Assembly (NCBI RefSeq): GCF_905147365.1
Contig: NC_056408.1
Location: 11,408,001 to 11,472,000, forward strand
From: Aricia agestis
Taxonomy: Eukaryota; Arthropoda; Insecta; Lepidoptera; Lycaenidae
Direction: 5' to 3'
DNA length: 64,000 nt
Part shown: positions 31,149 through 43,026 of the stretch, in pieces
Numbering within the stretch: position 1 is the first letter of the stretch
How the letters are laid out: each line of letters opens with the position of its first letter
Translations under genes and position numbers: made by a program
Notes under the pieces: model-generated
Told to the model about the DNA's origin: nothing
The model's input: the letters and a program-made list of their open reading frames with translations, nothing else
Database searches by the model: none

Positions 31149-33061
31149 ATGAGACCGCAAAATGGCGACGATGGCTATGTAAGTATCTATTTGTTTATTA
31201 AATTTAGTTGAAATTGATCTTGTAGAACATGGGAAGGTCGATGTTCTTTAGGTTATTTGCAAATGCGCATTTCGTGTTGTTTTTCTCTAAGTCTCAATTA
31301 TGTGATGCAAAGCTCTAAGAATTTGAAGAACATTCCAAACTTAAAATATGCGTGGGCGTTTTACATCGATAACTTGCTGCTGTAATCCATAGTGATAGGT
31401 GCCGCGGCCCGGTAGCCGCCATTTTGTTGACGTTTTGCCCTACTTTTAGGACGAGCCGGAGGTCCACCGTAAGATTTTTATCGGAGGATTGAATTATCGT
31501 ACGAATGATGATTCACTGAAGGAGCATTTCGAGAAATGGGGGGAAATCGTCGACGTGGTCGTAATGAAAGATCCCAAGACCAAGCGGTCGCGTGGTTTTG
31601 GTTTCATTACCTATTCCAAGGCTCACATGGTGGATGACGCTCAGAACAACAGACCGCATCGTATCGACGGACGGTAAGTTAGATTGCATTTAAGTATTGT
31701 GTGCAGTTTAGCTATTTAATATATGAATGCGTTTTGATGGCTTTCATATTGTTTTTCACTGCAAATAGCGAGCGTCCCCGCTTGGTGAATATCACGCGTC
31801 ATTACCTACATGTGGCATTTTCCGTGGGGTCAACAAACTTATTCACCGTTATAACACTTGCCTAATTTCCCTAAAACTATTTGCATGTTGTATTGTTTTG
31901 TTTACCGCATATTCATATTTTGTTGTTTGCTGCACGTGTTAATTGAATTAACCATCTTTGTGATGTGGATTGAAATTTTTTATATTATTTGACTTTGATT
32001 TTAATCATGGACCCAATAATGATTATAAATTATGCAATATTTCAGTGTCGTTGAAACTAAACGAGCTGTTGCCAGACAAGATATCAAAAACCCTGAGGCC
32101 GGTGCAACAGTCAAGAAATTGTTCATCGGAGGAATCAAAGATGACCATGACGAAGATCAACTTCGGGAATATTTCTCAGCTTATGGCAATGTACAAAATG
32201 TCAGCATCGTTACAGACAAGGCCACGGGCAAAAAGCGAGGATTTGGCTTTGTTGAATTTGATGACTATGATCCCGTTGATAAGGTTTGCTGTAAGTTAAT
32301 TTTTTTTAATATTCAGATCCCACAGCTTTGCCCCAGATTTGGATCTGTATTCAAACCTGGCTTCTCTGACTGTGGAAAGTAAAACCATGACATAAGCTAT
32401 ACTGCACTTGACTATTATTTTATAAGTAGATCGAGTATGCAAGTTACGGGACATTTTAATAGCAGTTTTATCATGCTTATCTTCTAAAACCAATGATGAT
32501 AAAGATTTTAAATTTTATTTTTGGCTTTACAGTAAATGCGCCTCACAAAATTGGTGGTAAACAATTGGACGTCAAAAAAGCCCTTCCCAAGGATGGTTCA
32601 GACCAGAGAGGAGGAAGACAGGGTGGTGGAAGGAACGACAGCTGGGGAGGCGGTGGCGGTGGTATGTATAATTTTTTTTTTTTAATATTAATTGCCTAAT
32701 TGTTACAGTTAATTGTCATTTTAGTGATTTAGAATTCTCTACAGGTGGCTACGGAAACAACCAAGGGGGATGGAACAACTCCAATCCTTGGGATAACAAC
32801 CAGGGAGGAGGATGGGGTGGTAGCCAAGGGGGTGGTTACGGAGGCGGTGGTAACCAGAGAGGAGGAGGTGGTGGTGGCGGATGGGGAAATCAGGACTTTG
32901 GCAATTATAACCAACAGAGTTACAGCGGGGGCCCAACTCGTAACCAACAATATGGCAATAGCAGATCAGCTCCCTACAATGTGAATCAGGGAGGTGGCGG
33001 CGGCGGTGGCTACAGCGGTGGCAACTATGGGGGTGGACAGGGCAGAGGCGGCCGATTCTAA
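31149..33061 (+). CDS. hnRNP A1/A2B1-type RNA-binding protein (Hrb87F/Hrb98DE family), second paralogue, complete
   Basis: Five coding exons: 31,149-31,178, 31,450-31,673, 32,046-32,290, 32,533-32,661 and 32,745-33,061. They total 945 nt (314 residues plus TAA) with GT-AG introns. It starts MRPQNGDDGY. RRM1 has RNP2 IFIGGL and RNP1 RGFGFITY. RRM2 has LFIGGI and RGFGFVEF. A Gly/Asn/Gln-rich tail follows, with an M9-like QQSYSGGPTRNQQYG and a GRGGRF end. Exons 2 (224 bp) and 3 (245 bp) have exactly the same lengths and phases as in the minus-strand paralogue, so the two arose by duplication. This copy lacks the last intron present in the other. GTATGT about 10 bp after the stop and an acceptor at 33,150 suggest a 3'-UTR intron (33,071-33,150). 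Likely a nuclear splicing and RNA-export factor, as known for the family. Confidence 0.94.
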
Positions 33062-34648
33062 GTCTCTGAGGTATGTATCATTCAATACTAAGCTTCGTTT
33101 TTCTTACATACATTACATCACAACATTCATGTCTGTCTTTACAACATTTAGGTTGATGAGACACCATTTAAGTATGTAGGTATTTATTTTGAGCACTACA
33201 TAGCATTAATTTTGAGTACCAAATATGTTAGTGACCTGTTAGTTCTGATAGTTAATGCTATGAAGGTAGCATCTTTAGTATTTTGTGTATCTTTACATGT
33301 CTTATAAAAGGTTTTTTCAATCTCTAGGTTTCGTGCTAAGTACACTAGTAGTGCAGAGTATATCGTGCTAGTGTAGGCAGTACGCTCCGGAGCACTAGTT
33401 ACATCATGGTCTACAATCGGAGACCAACTAGGAGAAGCCGTCAGGAAAAACGTCTTAGTTCATCTCTTAGAAAAATTATCATAATAGATTAGTTACGAAT
33501 AAGTACTGATATTTTAAGATGGTCTGCTATTTATTGTTGTACTTGGGTACAGACATTATGTTTAAGAAATAGTTTGTGAAAGTAATCTTTTCTACGGTAT
33601 ATAAGTACAACTTAGGTTAACATGTAAGAGATTTTGCATTAGAAGCTAGATAAAGATAAGATGTGACATTTACTTTATATAGATCATGACTCATAAAATC
33701 CCCGGACTAACTCAGTATTAAGTTCTCAAATGTTATGGATTTGTATAGGATTAAAATTGAATATTTAGGTTTAATGTGAAATAAATTTTTTAATATCAAA
33801 CCGATATTTAGATATAGTCATTCAATATTTCCTTTTGTAAATAATCCAATCCCTTTCTAACATTTCTTTTTTGTATTGAATATGTTATGCTTTGATTTGA
33901 AATAGCACAGGTAAAGTCTAGATTGTAGTGCTTTCATTTTATCAAATTCATAAAGCAGCTAAAATTGGAACCAGAAAAACATTCTAGTCCAAGGGTACAT
34001 TCATTGACGTTGTTAGTAATATTATCAGGCTAATGTTTATGATACCCTTGCTGCTAAATATAAATTTTATAACATTTCATTGTAGTGAAATACATCTGGC
34101 ACTGTATTTATTACCTTTCTTACTGTGAAAAGTTGGCATAGTAGTCATTTCTAATGGTAAATCAATTTTTTAAACCTGAGTAGGCTTAAGGTTTAGACAT
34201 TTTTACACTCATTTAGGTAAAGAGGAGTATCGCCAATTTATGCGGAATATGAGGGCTAAGTAAGTATTTAGGTAGGTAAAGAAGTTTTTTAGGCTATCAG
34301 GGAGGATCTACTTATAGGTAACTCAAATCATAGACGTTTCGAAGGTACTGTCGATATTAGCTTTCATCGAATAGTTTCGAAAATCTTATGTTAAGGACCC
34401 GTATTCTGTAATGCGTGTTTCTATCTGCGCGCGGATCTCTGAGTGCCTAGCATGCGCATAACGAGAAAATTTGGTCTACAATATGGTTTGTCTTTCATCT
34501 CTATTGAGTATTGACCCTAACATGACATAAGTACATTTTTTCTCGTGTAGATCTATCGACATAATGTCAAAAAATGATTTTGACATTGTTAATATCGACA
34601 ATACAACTATAGTATGTCAAGAAAGTAAAGAAATTAAAAAGCGGGTCC
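33062..34648 (+). other. Probable 3' UTR and downstream DNA of the plus-strand hnRNP gene
   Basis: After a likely 3'-UTR intron the sequence is unique-looking and AT-rich. AATAAA at about 33,780 is a candidate poly(A) signal and another lies at 35,338. No further exon was seen. Confidence 0.45.
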
Positions 34649-34816
34649 TCGTAGTGTCATCCCTTTCAAATCAATCTTAAGGCCGGTCTCAAGACAATGT
34701 TCAGGCTCTGTGATTGATTGGCTGTCAAAATTTGGACCAATCACAGCCGAACCTTGAGACCGGGTCACATCTTAAGTACTGACTATATCGGCCAGAAAAA
34801 AGGGATGACACTACGA
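34649..34816. repeat. MITE with a second MITE inside
   Basis: Outer ends TCGTAGTGTCATCCCTTTC and GGGATGACACTACGA are inverted. Inside, GGCCGGTCTCAAGACA (34,681) faces ACCTTGAGACCGGG (34,751). Confidence 0.65.
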
Positions 34817-35603
34817 TGTTGCCACTTTTTAATTTATTCACTTTTTTGACAGACTTTAGAGTGAGATAATATCTCGTTGTACGCGCATGCTAGACTTACT
34901 GGTCCACATGCGGTTGACAAAATATCCTGGCCGGGCGCGTGTTGCCCGCATATAAAAAACGTTAGAAAAAACGTCTTTGAAATGATAGGATGCGGGCAAC
35001 TTGCATGCGGACTAGATCTGCGCGCAAGCGTTACACGCATGACTGGAAAAACGCCATCGTAGTTTTATACGACTAGCTGACAAGTACATAGCATTGAATA
35101 TTATTTTATTTGTTAGAAAGTTATGCCTATAAGAGGCTAGTCAGGTCATTCCTAGAAGGGATCATAACGGTTGCTACTAAAGAATTTGTATGTCATATTA
35201 TAACTACATAGTTCTGTTTAGTAGGACCTCCCTGGAAATTAGTCTTAGCTACAGAAGAACAATTTTGTTCTTGTCAAACTTGTTTAGTTTCGCTCTTGCG
35301 TAGAATATCTTTTCCGAGTTGTCAATATTCACCCCTAAATAAAGTCCTTGCATGATAATTATTATACTGGGCCGAAGAGGAGAATCAGGATAGAATCCAG
35401 TTATTTGCGGCTGCACTACTTTATAATAGGTAACTAATCATTTGACTAGTCGCTAGTAGGTATGATTAAATTGTAGATAAAAATCTAGCTTCAGTATCAT
35501 AGTTTTGGTTTGTAGGTTCTTGTTAATTATGAAAATTTAGAGCTGTTAATTTAAATAAAGGTCTGTCAGGGCTACATCATACACAGATTACAAACTCTAC
35601 TAA
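34817..35603. other. Intergenic, no gene seen
   Basis: A palindrome-like region at 34,890-35,040 with CGCATG and CCGGGCGC/GCGCGC words, and otherwise unique AT-rich DNA. Confidence 0.35.
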
Positions 35604-35816
35604 AGTGGGGCTAAAATGGTCACATTTAGCAATTACTCTCAATCAATTCAGCAATTGAATTATTGTCAAAACTGTCAAACTGACAAATGTGAAATCAGTA
35701 CGAATAATTACTAGACATGAATTGCAAGCTGAGTTGCATTATATTGTGATTTTAAAAAAATGAATCATTATTAATTCATATCATGATTCTCGAAAGCGAC
35801 CATTTTAGCCCCGCTG
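35604..35816. mobile_element. MITE 'GGGGCTAAAATGGTC', copy 2
   Basis: Same ends and body as 13,649-13,852: starts AGTGGGGCTAAAATGGTCAC and ends GCGACCATTTTAGCCCCGCT. It differs by indels near the centre. Confidence 0.75.
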
Positions 35817-37294
35817 ATCATTGGTCAAATAACCTTCATTCTACATTTTTTTATTAATTAAGCCTTGCATTGTTTGTAACTAAAAAAATTACACGATTAT
35901 TGCTCAATTTGCATATACATTTTAACTGGCTGACTTTTTATTCATATTTAACAACAGTAAACGCTTACCGCGAAATTAATCAATAGATTTATTTTGTGGT
36001 GTGGGTTTGAGAAATGAAATCGCAACATTTACTCTCTGGGCATCGCGCTCTCCTGAAACCAAGATACTAGATAAATTATGTTCAAATCTGTTCAGTAGTT
36101 TTCGTATAAAAATTTTTTAGAACAAAATTATGTTACTACCCTACTACCCTACCTGTTCCCAAGCTGATATTACACAGTCTCTTAATTTAGGCCCAGCCTT
36201 TTTAAAAGGTGTTTTTAAACAAAGACTTTTTACTAATAATAGGCTTTAAATAGCTACTAAATTAAACTATGAATCTAGATATCTTATTTAACGTTATTAC
36301 TATGCAATTTTACATAACCACATTATCTAATGCTGTTTTTTTTGTTTTCATATTTTAAACATCCCGAGTTCCGCCTAGATCTACTATGTTTGAAATACAA
36401 ACGGGTAAGTACTCTTGCTTTTGGTATACATAATTTATTGCTACAATGTTTTTTTATTTTTTCAATTAATAAAGGTTTACAAAATATATTTAATACTTTT
36501 ATTATCTGCATCCTACACAAGTCCCTTTTTACCCGATTCCATACCAAGATTATGACGCCTTGGACTGGCTCTCAATTCTCAAGACTTCGCCCGCGCCAAA
36601 ATTCGCTTATAGCGTGGAAAGCGCACATTTTGACGGGATAAAAAGTATCCTATGTCCTATCTCAGGACTCAGTTACTCCATACCAAATTTCAACAAAATC
36701 GGTTCAGTGGGTTGGGTGTCAAGAAAATGGGTTTGTGCAAACTGGAACGGAATGTCTATTGGCCTTGCGTTTCAGCTTGGTCGGCCGGTCAATACTCTAA
36801 AAACTATGCCTACGTATTACGTAGCTGGCAACGCATCTCAAAAATTATTGAACCGATTTTGATAAAACTTGTAGTAGGTACCTACCGTATTCCCTAAGTT
36901 GAACAATACCCAATACAACAAAAAAAAAGATCACTTAAAGCCACTGACCTCCAGCGTACTTGTTTAATGGAGGTCAGTGGTTAAATCGGACTTGTAGTTC
37001 CGGAGATATGCGAACACAAAAACATACATATAGGTACATATTATACATACATACACTTGAAATTGGCACTGTTCAGACGCATGGCATTGTTCAGACGCTG
37101 ATATAATATAGACTAACATAAAATACAAAAACTGGGCAGTTCTGGAAATATTACATACATATACGGGTCGAATTAATAACCTTGGCTGTTTTTTTGAAGT
37201 CGGTTAACAAAACAATATCTGAACCGAATACTTGCAAATATAATTATCTGTCTGAAAAAAAGGCACTATCAGAATAATTGGTTGACGTGCCAGG
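35817..37294. other. Intergenic with Helitron-type debris
   Basis: At 36,550-36,900 there is sequence of the kind found inside lepidopteran Helitrons (GGATAAAAAGTATCCTATG, AAATTTCAACAAAATCGGTT). Two open frames of 81-103 codons lie in it and are not credible genes. At 36,946-36,980 ACTGACCTCCAGCG faces AATGGAGGTCAGT, an end of the MITE family seen at 19.3 kb. Confidence 0.45.
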
Positions 37295-37702
37295 GCCAAC
37301 CCACATGTACCACAATGCAACCACACCACGTGGTCGGGCGTATATTTCGTATTGTAAATGAACCAGACTATTCACACGTACTTACCACATTTTGCGGTCG
37401 TTGTCGACCACTTGTGATACCGACCACATCGCAACCACAAGCGAACTAGTGGCCGACCACATCGCAACCGTCGTTGCGTCGATGCAATGACAACGCGCGC
37501 ACACCGCGCGCGCTCTTTCCCCTCTCCGTTTCATTGACTTTCATACGTAACCACATCGCAACTACTGGCGACAACGCAACCACGTCGACATTTTGTCGGT
37601 ACCACAACGCAACTACAAAAAGCTGCAGCGACACCATTCACACGTAACCACTGCTTGACGGCATTTTGTCGTTGCGACGTGGTGTGGTACGTGTGGGTTG
37701 GC
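37295..37702. mobile_element. MITE with CAACCAC subrepeats
   Basis: The ends GCCAACCCACATGTACCAC and GTGGTACGTGTGGGTTGGC are inverted with one mismatch over 19 bp. The interior repeats ACCACATCGCAAC-type words many times. Confidence 0.75.
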
Positions 37703-38799
37703 AAACTTTAAATTTTCACAGCCCGTCTAAAAGTATATTATTAAATTACATACATATATTTATGTTCACCATTTGCCTATAAAATCAATAATTATCTTAA
37801 TGATACCATAGACTAAGGGAAATATAGCGTCTATGATAATACCACAGCTTCATGGATAATACATAAAATGATATTGTATCCTACGACGACACTATCGTGA
37901 TATTAGATACTACCGTACGTACGTTAGTAACATAGAATATCATTGACCGTACGTATGTAACAATTATCATGCCTGTTAAATCGTAATAGCAATGACTGTA
38001 AAAATATTTACTTTAAAATATTATAGGCAGAGTTTTTTCTACCTATGGTTGGTACTACAGATTCATTATATTCTTTGCCTATGGCAAACATATTTTATCC
38101 CACCAAAAACATAAATGTAAATACGGAACCCTAAAAAGGAGAGCCAAGTTCATTACAAACATTATGCTTGTAATGTTTGAAAATTGAATTGAAAATCGCA
38201 ATATTATGTAATTATAGGAACCAAATACCATTATAAACAAATAATAGTCTATTTCTTTGCTTTATTGAATATTATCTATAACAATTACTGTTATTAAATC
38301 ATGTGAGATCTTAAAGTAGATTAGATCTCTTGGCCACTTTTCATTACATCAGTCATTTCATAAAGTTATTAAACATTTTAATTATGATGAAAAACTAGCC
38401 AAGTCAAATCTAATCTACTGGTAATATAATGATACCAGCCGTTATAGGGTTCTCTAATCAACAACACTTGGTAGACAAGGGAACCCTAACCAGCTGATTT
38501 TTGTATGTTGATAGGTAGTTACAAAACTTAAGAGTAACATTGTCTTACAAATAGAACAAATCCATATTTTAGGACCATCAAATCAAATTATGAAATCCTT
38601 TTTATCTCTGTTGCTGTAGCTACCACTACTTTCGAGATTTTTCGCAGATAAAAATAAAAAAAAAAATGATTTATTTCTGAGTAAATTTGAATCAAATCTT
38701 TTGAAACAGTTTACGTGATAACCTTCCACCGGTTCGCGAACTAACCCGGCGAGAAGAACCGGCGTAAGAACTACAGTCAAGCTTTGATTCAAAAGCTTC
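37703..38799. other. Intergenic, no gene seen
   Basis: AT-rich DNA. No supported exon. The minus-strand 115-codon frame at 38,583-38,930 runs into the insertion at 38,814 and is not coding. Confidence 0.4.
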
Positions 38800-38813
38800 G
38801 AATCAAAGGAGAC

Positions 38814-38999
38814 TTTTTTTTTGGGTCGGGAAATGCCATTATGCATCCCCGGCAATGCTGGGGAGGACAACCGGGGTATGTGGGACTCGCTGCGACCGAT
38901 GAGATGGTAAGTGGCCGCAGCTCTACCCATTAAAACCCGACTGTGTTCCTTTCTGCGCCGCTACTGACAGATCCACGGGAAATGTGGGGCCACCGCAGG
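38814..38999 (-). mobile_element. Short retroposed fragment (LINE/SINE 3' end) with 13-bp duplication
   Basis: A poly-T run at the left edge is the poly(A) tail of a minus-strand insertion. The 13-bp direct repeat AATCAAAGGAGAC flanks it exactly at 38,801-38,813 and 39,000-39,012. The 186-bp GC-richer body looks like the 3' end of a LINE truncated on insertion. Confidence 0.8.
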
Positions 39000-39332
39000 A
39001 ATCAAAGGAGACCTAAGGAGATGAATACCTACTTATGTTTGAGTAAAATAAAAATCAGGATACAGAGCTATGTACCTCGGGTAGGCATCCCATCTTGTCC
39101 CACTGTCCTATGTATCCTTATCACGTAGACTACCTATCTGGTGGGGTCCGAGTGCGTGGAAAGGGAATTTCTATCGTCACGATTACGTGCCCGCCGCTCA
39201 CGCCTCATGTTTGTTGCGGAAACGTCCGCGTAGACGATGATTTCACTTTCATTTATCAACGTGGAAAATCCAGCAGCTGTAGGTATGGAGCAGAAACAAC
39301 TTGGACCAAACAGACTTGCATTTATTTCAGAA

Positions 39333-40335
39333 CTAGCGACCCGCCCCGGCTTCGCACGGGTATAAAATATATTATAGCCTATGTCACTGAAAAATGATTA
39401 AAATCGATTCAGTAGTTTTGATTTTATCTTATAATATTTAAAAATTCTCGTGTCACAATGTTAGGCCACGACCTCCTCCGAAACGGCTTTACTGATTTTT
39501 ACCAAATCTTGTACGCATATTCAGTAGGTCTGAGAATCGGCTATTGGCTACTTTTTATATTGATAAGTGCATTAATTATTGTTGAATAAATAATAGTAAA
39601 TTACTACAACTCGAGAATCGAGATTGACGGCGACCATTGTTTGGGCGGCGGGATAGCGATGGACGTTGCCATGGTGCTATACTTATTAAGTCACTTCAAT
39701 AAAATAATAATATGGGCGAAATACTTTAATATTAATAATTATATTAAATAATATAAAATTTCCCCACTTCGAAACGGGCGTAAATCGCAATATTTTAATT
39801 TCGCCATAACTTCTAAACCAAACGTCCAATTTTAATCATTCAAAGACAAAATATTATCTACACAAACTGTACTTAGAGATGAAATAATTTATTTTGATAA
39901 GGATTATTAGCATGAGTAAAATAAATGCGTTTAAATGTAGTCCAAAAAAATCAAGATTTTTAAATTAAAAAATGGTAGTTGTGCCTCACTTGACATAGAT
40001 AGGTATAGTGTGTCGCTGACATTTTTTGTCGGTACCTGTCCCAAAAGCTTCAGATATTCTGACATTGACTGAACTCACGATAAAATTAGCTGGTACCGAC
40101 TTCAAATAATGAAGACTGTAGTATGTACAGAAATAGTCGAGATTTAGACGAATTCTAAAAAAGAGTAGAGTAGTATTATAGAGTAAGAGTTATTTAATAC
40201 TTTTTAGTTCATATTATTATTGTTTTTACCTTGTAAGTCGGTTTTAATTTTTTGTTAAAAATAATAATTGAGCCCATTCATTACAATTAAACAAACAAAC
40301 AAACAAAGTTTACCTCTTTATAATATTAGTATAGA
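39333..40335 (-). mobile_element. Non-autonomous Helitron with a nested palindromic MITE
   Basis: On the minus strand the 5' end TCTATACTAATATTATAAAG is at 40,335. The 3' end is CTAG at 39,333-39,336, preceded by a GC hairpin (ACCCGTGCGAAGCCGGGGCG, then GGTCG). It is a relative of 29,029-30,384, and the two share more than 200 bp of near-identical interior. The 'ACCGACTTC' MITE occupies 40,029-40,258. Confidence 0.75.
40029..40258. repeat. Palindromic MITE, 'ACCGACTTC' family, partial copy
   Basis: It contains the loop and right arm of the element at 1,779-2,111 (AGCTTCAGATATTCTGACAT, then CTGGTACCGACTTC). It lies within the Helitron at 39,333-40,335. Confidence 0.7.
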
Positions 40336-41261
40336 TTGTTGGCAGTTGGTACTAATCAAATATGAAGGCCTTTTTCAAGTGTATGAGTAAAACGGTAAGA
40401 GAAGTATTACTAGGTACCTAAGCTTTTAACTTATTTAAACTAATATGTATTCTGTGACTTAGTTGAGTAATTTTATTATACGTAGGAACTAGGAAGTATT
40501 AAATAGTAGTATTTTTGGTAATGGACAAGGAAAAGAGCATATACATTGCCTGATCGTATGCGACTGCCGCCGTCCATGGACATCGATGTGTTAGGTGCAT
40601 TTGTAAATTATTTTGTGTTGTACTTGTGCTCTTGTTTTCCTTCACTATATCAGGAATCAGGATAAAGTGATTAATCCACGTTAATTGGTACAAACCAAGG
40701 TACTTACTTTCTAGACAATGTTCTTAATTTTTGCGTATATTTTGGCAAACAACTAGGTATTTTGTCAAGCAACTCATACCTACACCCTGCCTAAGCCCAA
40801 TGCCTAAACTTCTATTTAAAATGTGTGCCCCTTTCAGTCATTTTAAGTAGGCAATATCTTTATATTTTGTTAACCTTTTGTCCGCGACTTCGTAAGATAA
40901 TAATAGTTACTTATATGTAATAACTAAGATGATTTTCCCCTTTTAGGGTTCCTTACCCAAAGGCAAAGAGTAAAAAATCGGCGACGGAAGGACAGACAGA
41001 CAGACAGACAGAGATAATTTTATACAGCAGATGTTAAGTTGTAAGAAGACAAATATAATATCTGCGAAAACCGTATCTATTCAAATCGATCGTGTTAAAG
41101 AAAAAAGTTTGATACAAAATCTTACCCCCTCTTTAGAGGGGTGGGGGAAAAAAAATTATACACCAGTAGGCTTAGCATGGTTACTATAGAAGCGGTTTAT
41201 TTTTACGGCAGAAAAGACAAAGTGACGGATTGACTAAGGTGATCCGCCATTTTATCACTAA
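40336..41261. other. Intergenic, no gene seen
   Basis: At 40,940-41,170 there is a dispersed repeat with AGGGTTCCTTACCC and a (GACA)n run. No exon is supported. Confidence 0.4.
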
Positions 41262-42079
41262 GATCCAATTTCACCAACCTCTGTTTGTTAAATCCTAACA
41301 AGGCATTACTTAACGGACCTTGGAAAATTAAACAGACTGTTAAAATACTTATGTCCCACAGTAAAAATTTAACAGCGGATTAGTAAATGCAATGTTAAGT
41401 GAATAACGAATGAATAACATTCAATTCGTTCGTTCTTGTTATAAGGCGACGAAATTGCAAAGTACTTAGTACAAGTTTAATACGACATGTTGGCTGCAAT
41501 GTGTCATTTTCACCTTATTCGTATAATACGTCATCTGGTAGATAATGCGACCAAATTAAAATATCATCACTGATCGCATACATTTGTTACACTACAGTAG
41601 TTCTTTTTAATTTACCAGGTTAATAATAATTATGATCTGTCAAAGCTGAGAACATGAATCATGATACAAACTTTTATTTACTTATTTCGGTTTGGTAATT
41701 TTGATACAAGTCAGGGTATTTGCAATGTCAAGGAAAATCCGAGGGCTAAATTTTTGACAAAATGAAAATAAATAATTATGCATAACATGAAAAATAATAA
41801 ATAATATGTAAGGATATAACGAAACATGGCGGAAACACTCAAAAGTCAAAACAGATTCTTTTATTGATATTGGATATTGTCTTTGACAGTTGTTGTTTTG
41901 ACTATTATAACAACCTGTTATATATTTAACGGACGTCCCCAGCAGGAATTAAAATTTAACAGCGTGTTAGGCGATTCGACATGACATTAGCGTATGGTGA
42001 AACGCTCGATAGCTCTAACAGGCCGTTAACTGATTTAACAAGCCATTATTTATTTAACATTGCTTGATGAAACTGGGTC
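41262..42079. mobile_element. Harbinger-like MITE, copy 2
   Basis: It starts GATCCAATTTCACCAACC and ends GATGAAACTGGGTC, with TAA at 41,259-41,261 and 42,080-42,082. The body closely matches 10,711-11,496, with scattered substitutions and small indels. It is 818 bp long, with no transposase. Confidence 0.8.
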
Positions 42080-42382
42080 TAAATCTGTCAGTAAGTAGGT
42101 ATGTCGATTCTTTCTCGTTTCTAATGTTGTTATGCTGCCTGCTGATGTTAATGGAAGAATACAAAATATATATCTGCGAAAACCGTATGCAAATCGGATC
42201 AGTAATTCGTGTGATGCTGGAACAAACATACAGACAGACAGAGAGACAAAAAAATAACCACATTTTTGGCTTCTATAGCGATGAACGACTAGGTACCCGC
42301 TTATTATTTTTTAAATATCTTTAATGTACAGAATTTTCATTTCTACAGTTTTATTATAATTATTACTTATGTAGATATCTAA

Positions 42383-42610
42383 ACTAGATGACGCCCGCAA
42401 CTCCGTTGCGCCAAAAATCGTTTATCACGCGGGAACCGTACATTTTTCTGAGATAAAAAGTACCCTATCCTTTGTTCTTTCCCGGGACTGATGTATCTCT
42501 CTACCTTTACCAAATTTCAGCAAAATCGGTTCATCGGTAAAACGCCCAAGCGTGAAGAGGTAACAGACAGACAGACAGACACACTTTCGCATTTATAATA
42601 TTAATATGGA
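42383..42610 (-). mobile_element. Non-autonomous Helitron
   Basis: Minus-strand copy of the 12,126-12,337 subfamily. CTAG is at 42,383-42,386 and the 5' end, TCCATATTAATATTATAAA, at 42,610. It lies just upstream of the GC-rich leader of the candidate secreted-protein exon. Confidence 0.7.
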
Positions 42611-42724
42611 TCTGACAGTCTATTAAACGGATTAAGATATCAGAATGACTTCCCAAGAGCAATAGAGGTGATAATGCGATTAAAAGCGGTGGGGCTGAAT
42701 CTGCACTGTTTTTGGTTCAAAGAG

Positions 42725-42900
42725 AAAGTAAGCGAAGTGGTGGCCGAAGACCTCAGCGCGGCGGATACCGCGCGGCCGCGGCCGATCGCGCCAGTCCGCC
42801 TGCGATCGTCTCCTCCGCGAATTTATCAAAATAATGCGCCACTGAGACTGTTAAATTTGAAAAAAGTGCCGCGCGGAGATGCCGCGCAGGTAGTGTTGTG
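42725..42900 (+). promoter_or_regulatory. CpG-dense leader before the 42.93-kb start codon
   Basis: A compact GC- and CpG-rich block (GCGCGGCGGATACCGCGCGG, then GCCGCGCGGAGATGCCGCGC) stands out from AT-rich DNA. It ends about 30 bp before an ATG that opens a signal-peptide-like exon. It may be 5' UTR and proximal promoter. An open frame across it (42,668-42,913) is probably only a by-product of base composition. Confidence 0.4.
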
Positions 42901-42930
42901 CGTTCAAATTTAATTTTGGAACTCCCAACA

Positions 42931-43026
42931 ATGTGCGGATGGCAGTCGGTGCCTATATTTCTTGTGCTTCTCGTCCTGAAGAGTCACACCCGGGAAATTA
43001 ATCAGCTGGATATCGTGAATAACCAT
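42931..43026 (+). CDS. Candidate first coding exon of a secreted or membrane protein
   Basis: ATG at 42,931 opens 32 codons: MCGWQSVP, then a hydrophobic core IFLVLLVL, then KSHTREINQLDIVNNH. They end in a consensus donor, CAT|GTAAGT. This is the shape of a cleavable signal peptide plus the first residues of a mature chain. A possible second exon is the phase-compatible acceptor TTACAAACAAG|GATG at about 43,250, giving DVWKYLLQNKLVV and ending at TAA near 43,321; the acceptor CATGCAG|GT at 43,232 would instead stop early. I do not recognise the family. It could also be one exon of a much larger gene continuing outside the frames seen here. Confidence 0.45.

Noticed and set aside
32729..32984. 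Ser/Thr/Val-rich proteins in other frames
   Set aside because: These are shadows of the Gly-rich tail exon of the plus-strand hnRNP gene.
36330..36897. Three open frames of 81-103 codons
   Set aside because: The DNA matches interior sequence common to non-autonomous Helitrons.
39095..39397. 100-codon open frame with several Cys
   Set aside because: It runs into the 3' end of a minus-strand Helitron and has no splice or domain support.
42668..42913. 81-codon Arg/Ala-rich protein
   Set aside because: Its composition follows the CpG-rich leader and it stops just before a better-supported signal-peptide ATG.
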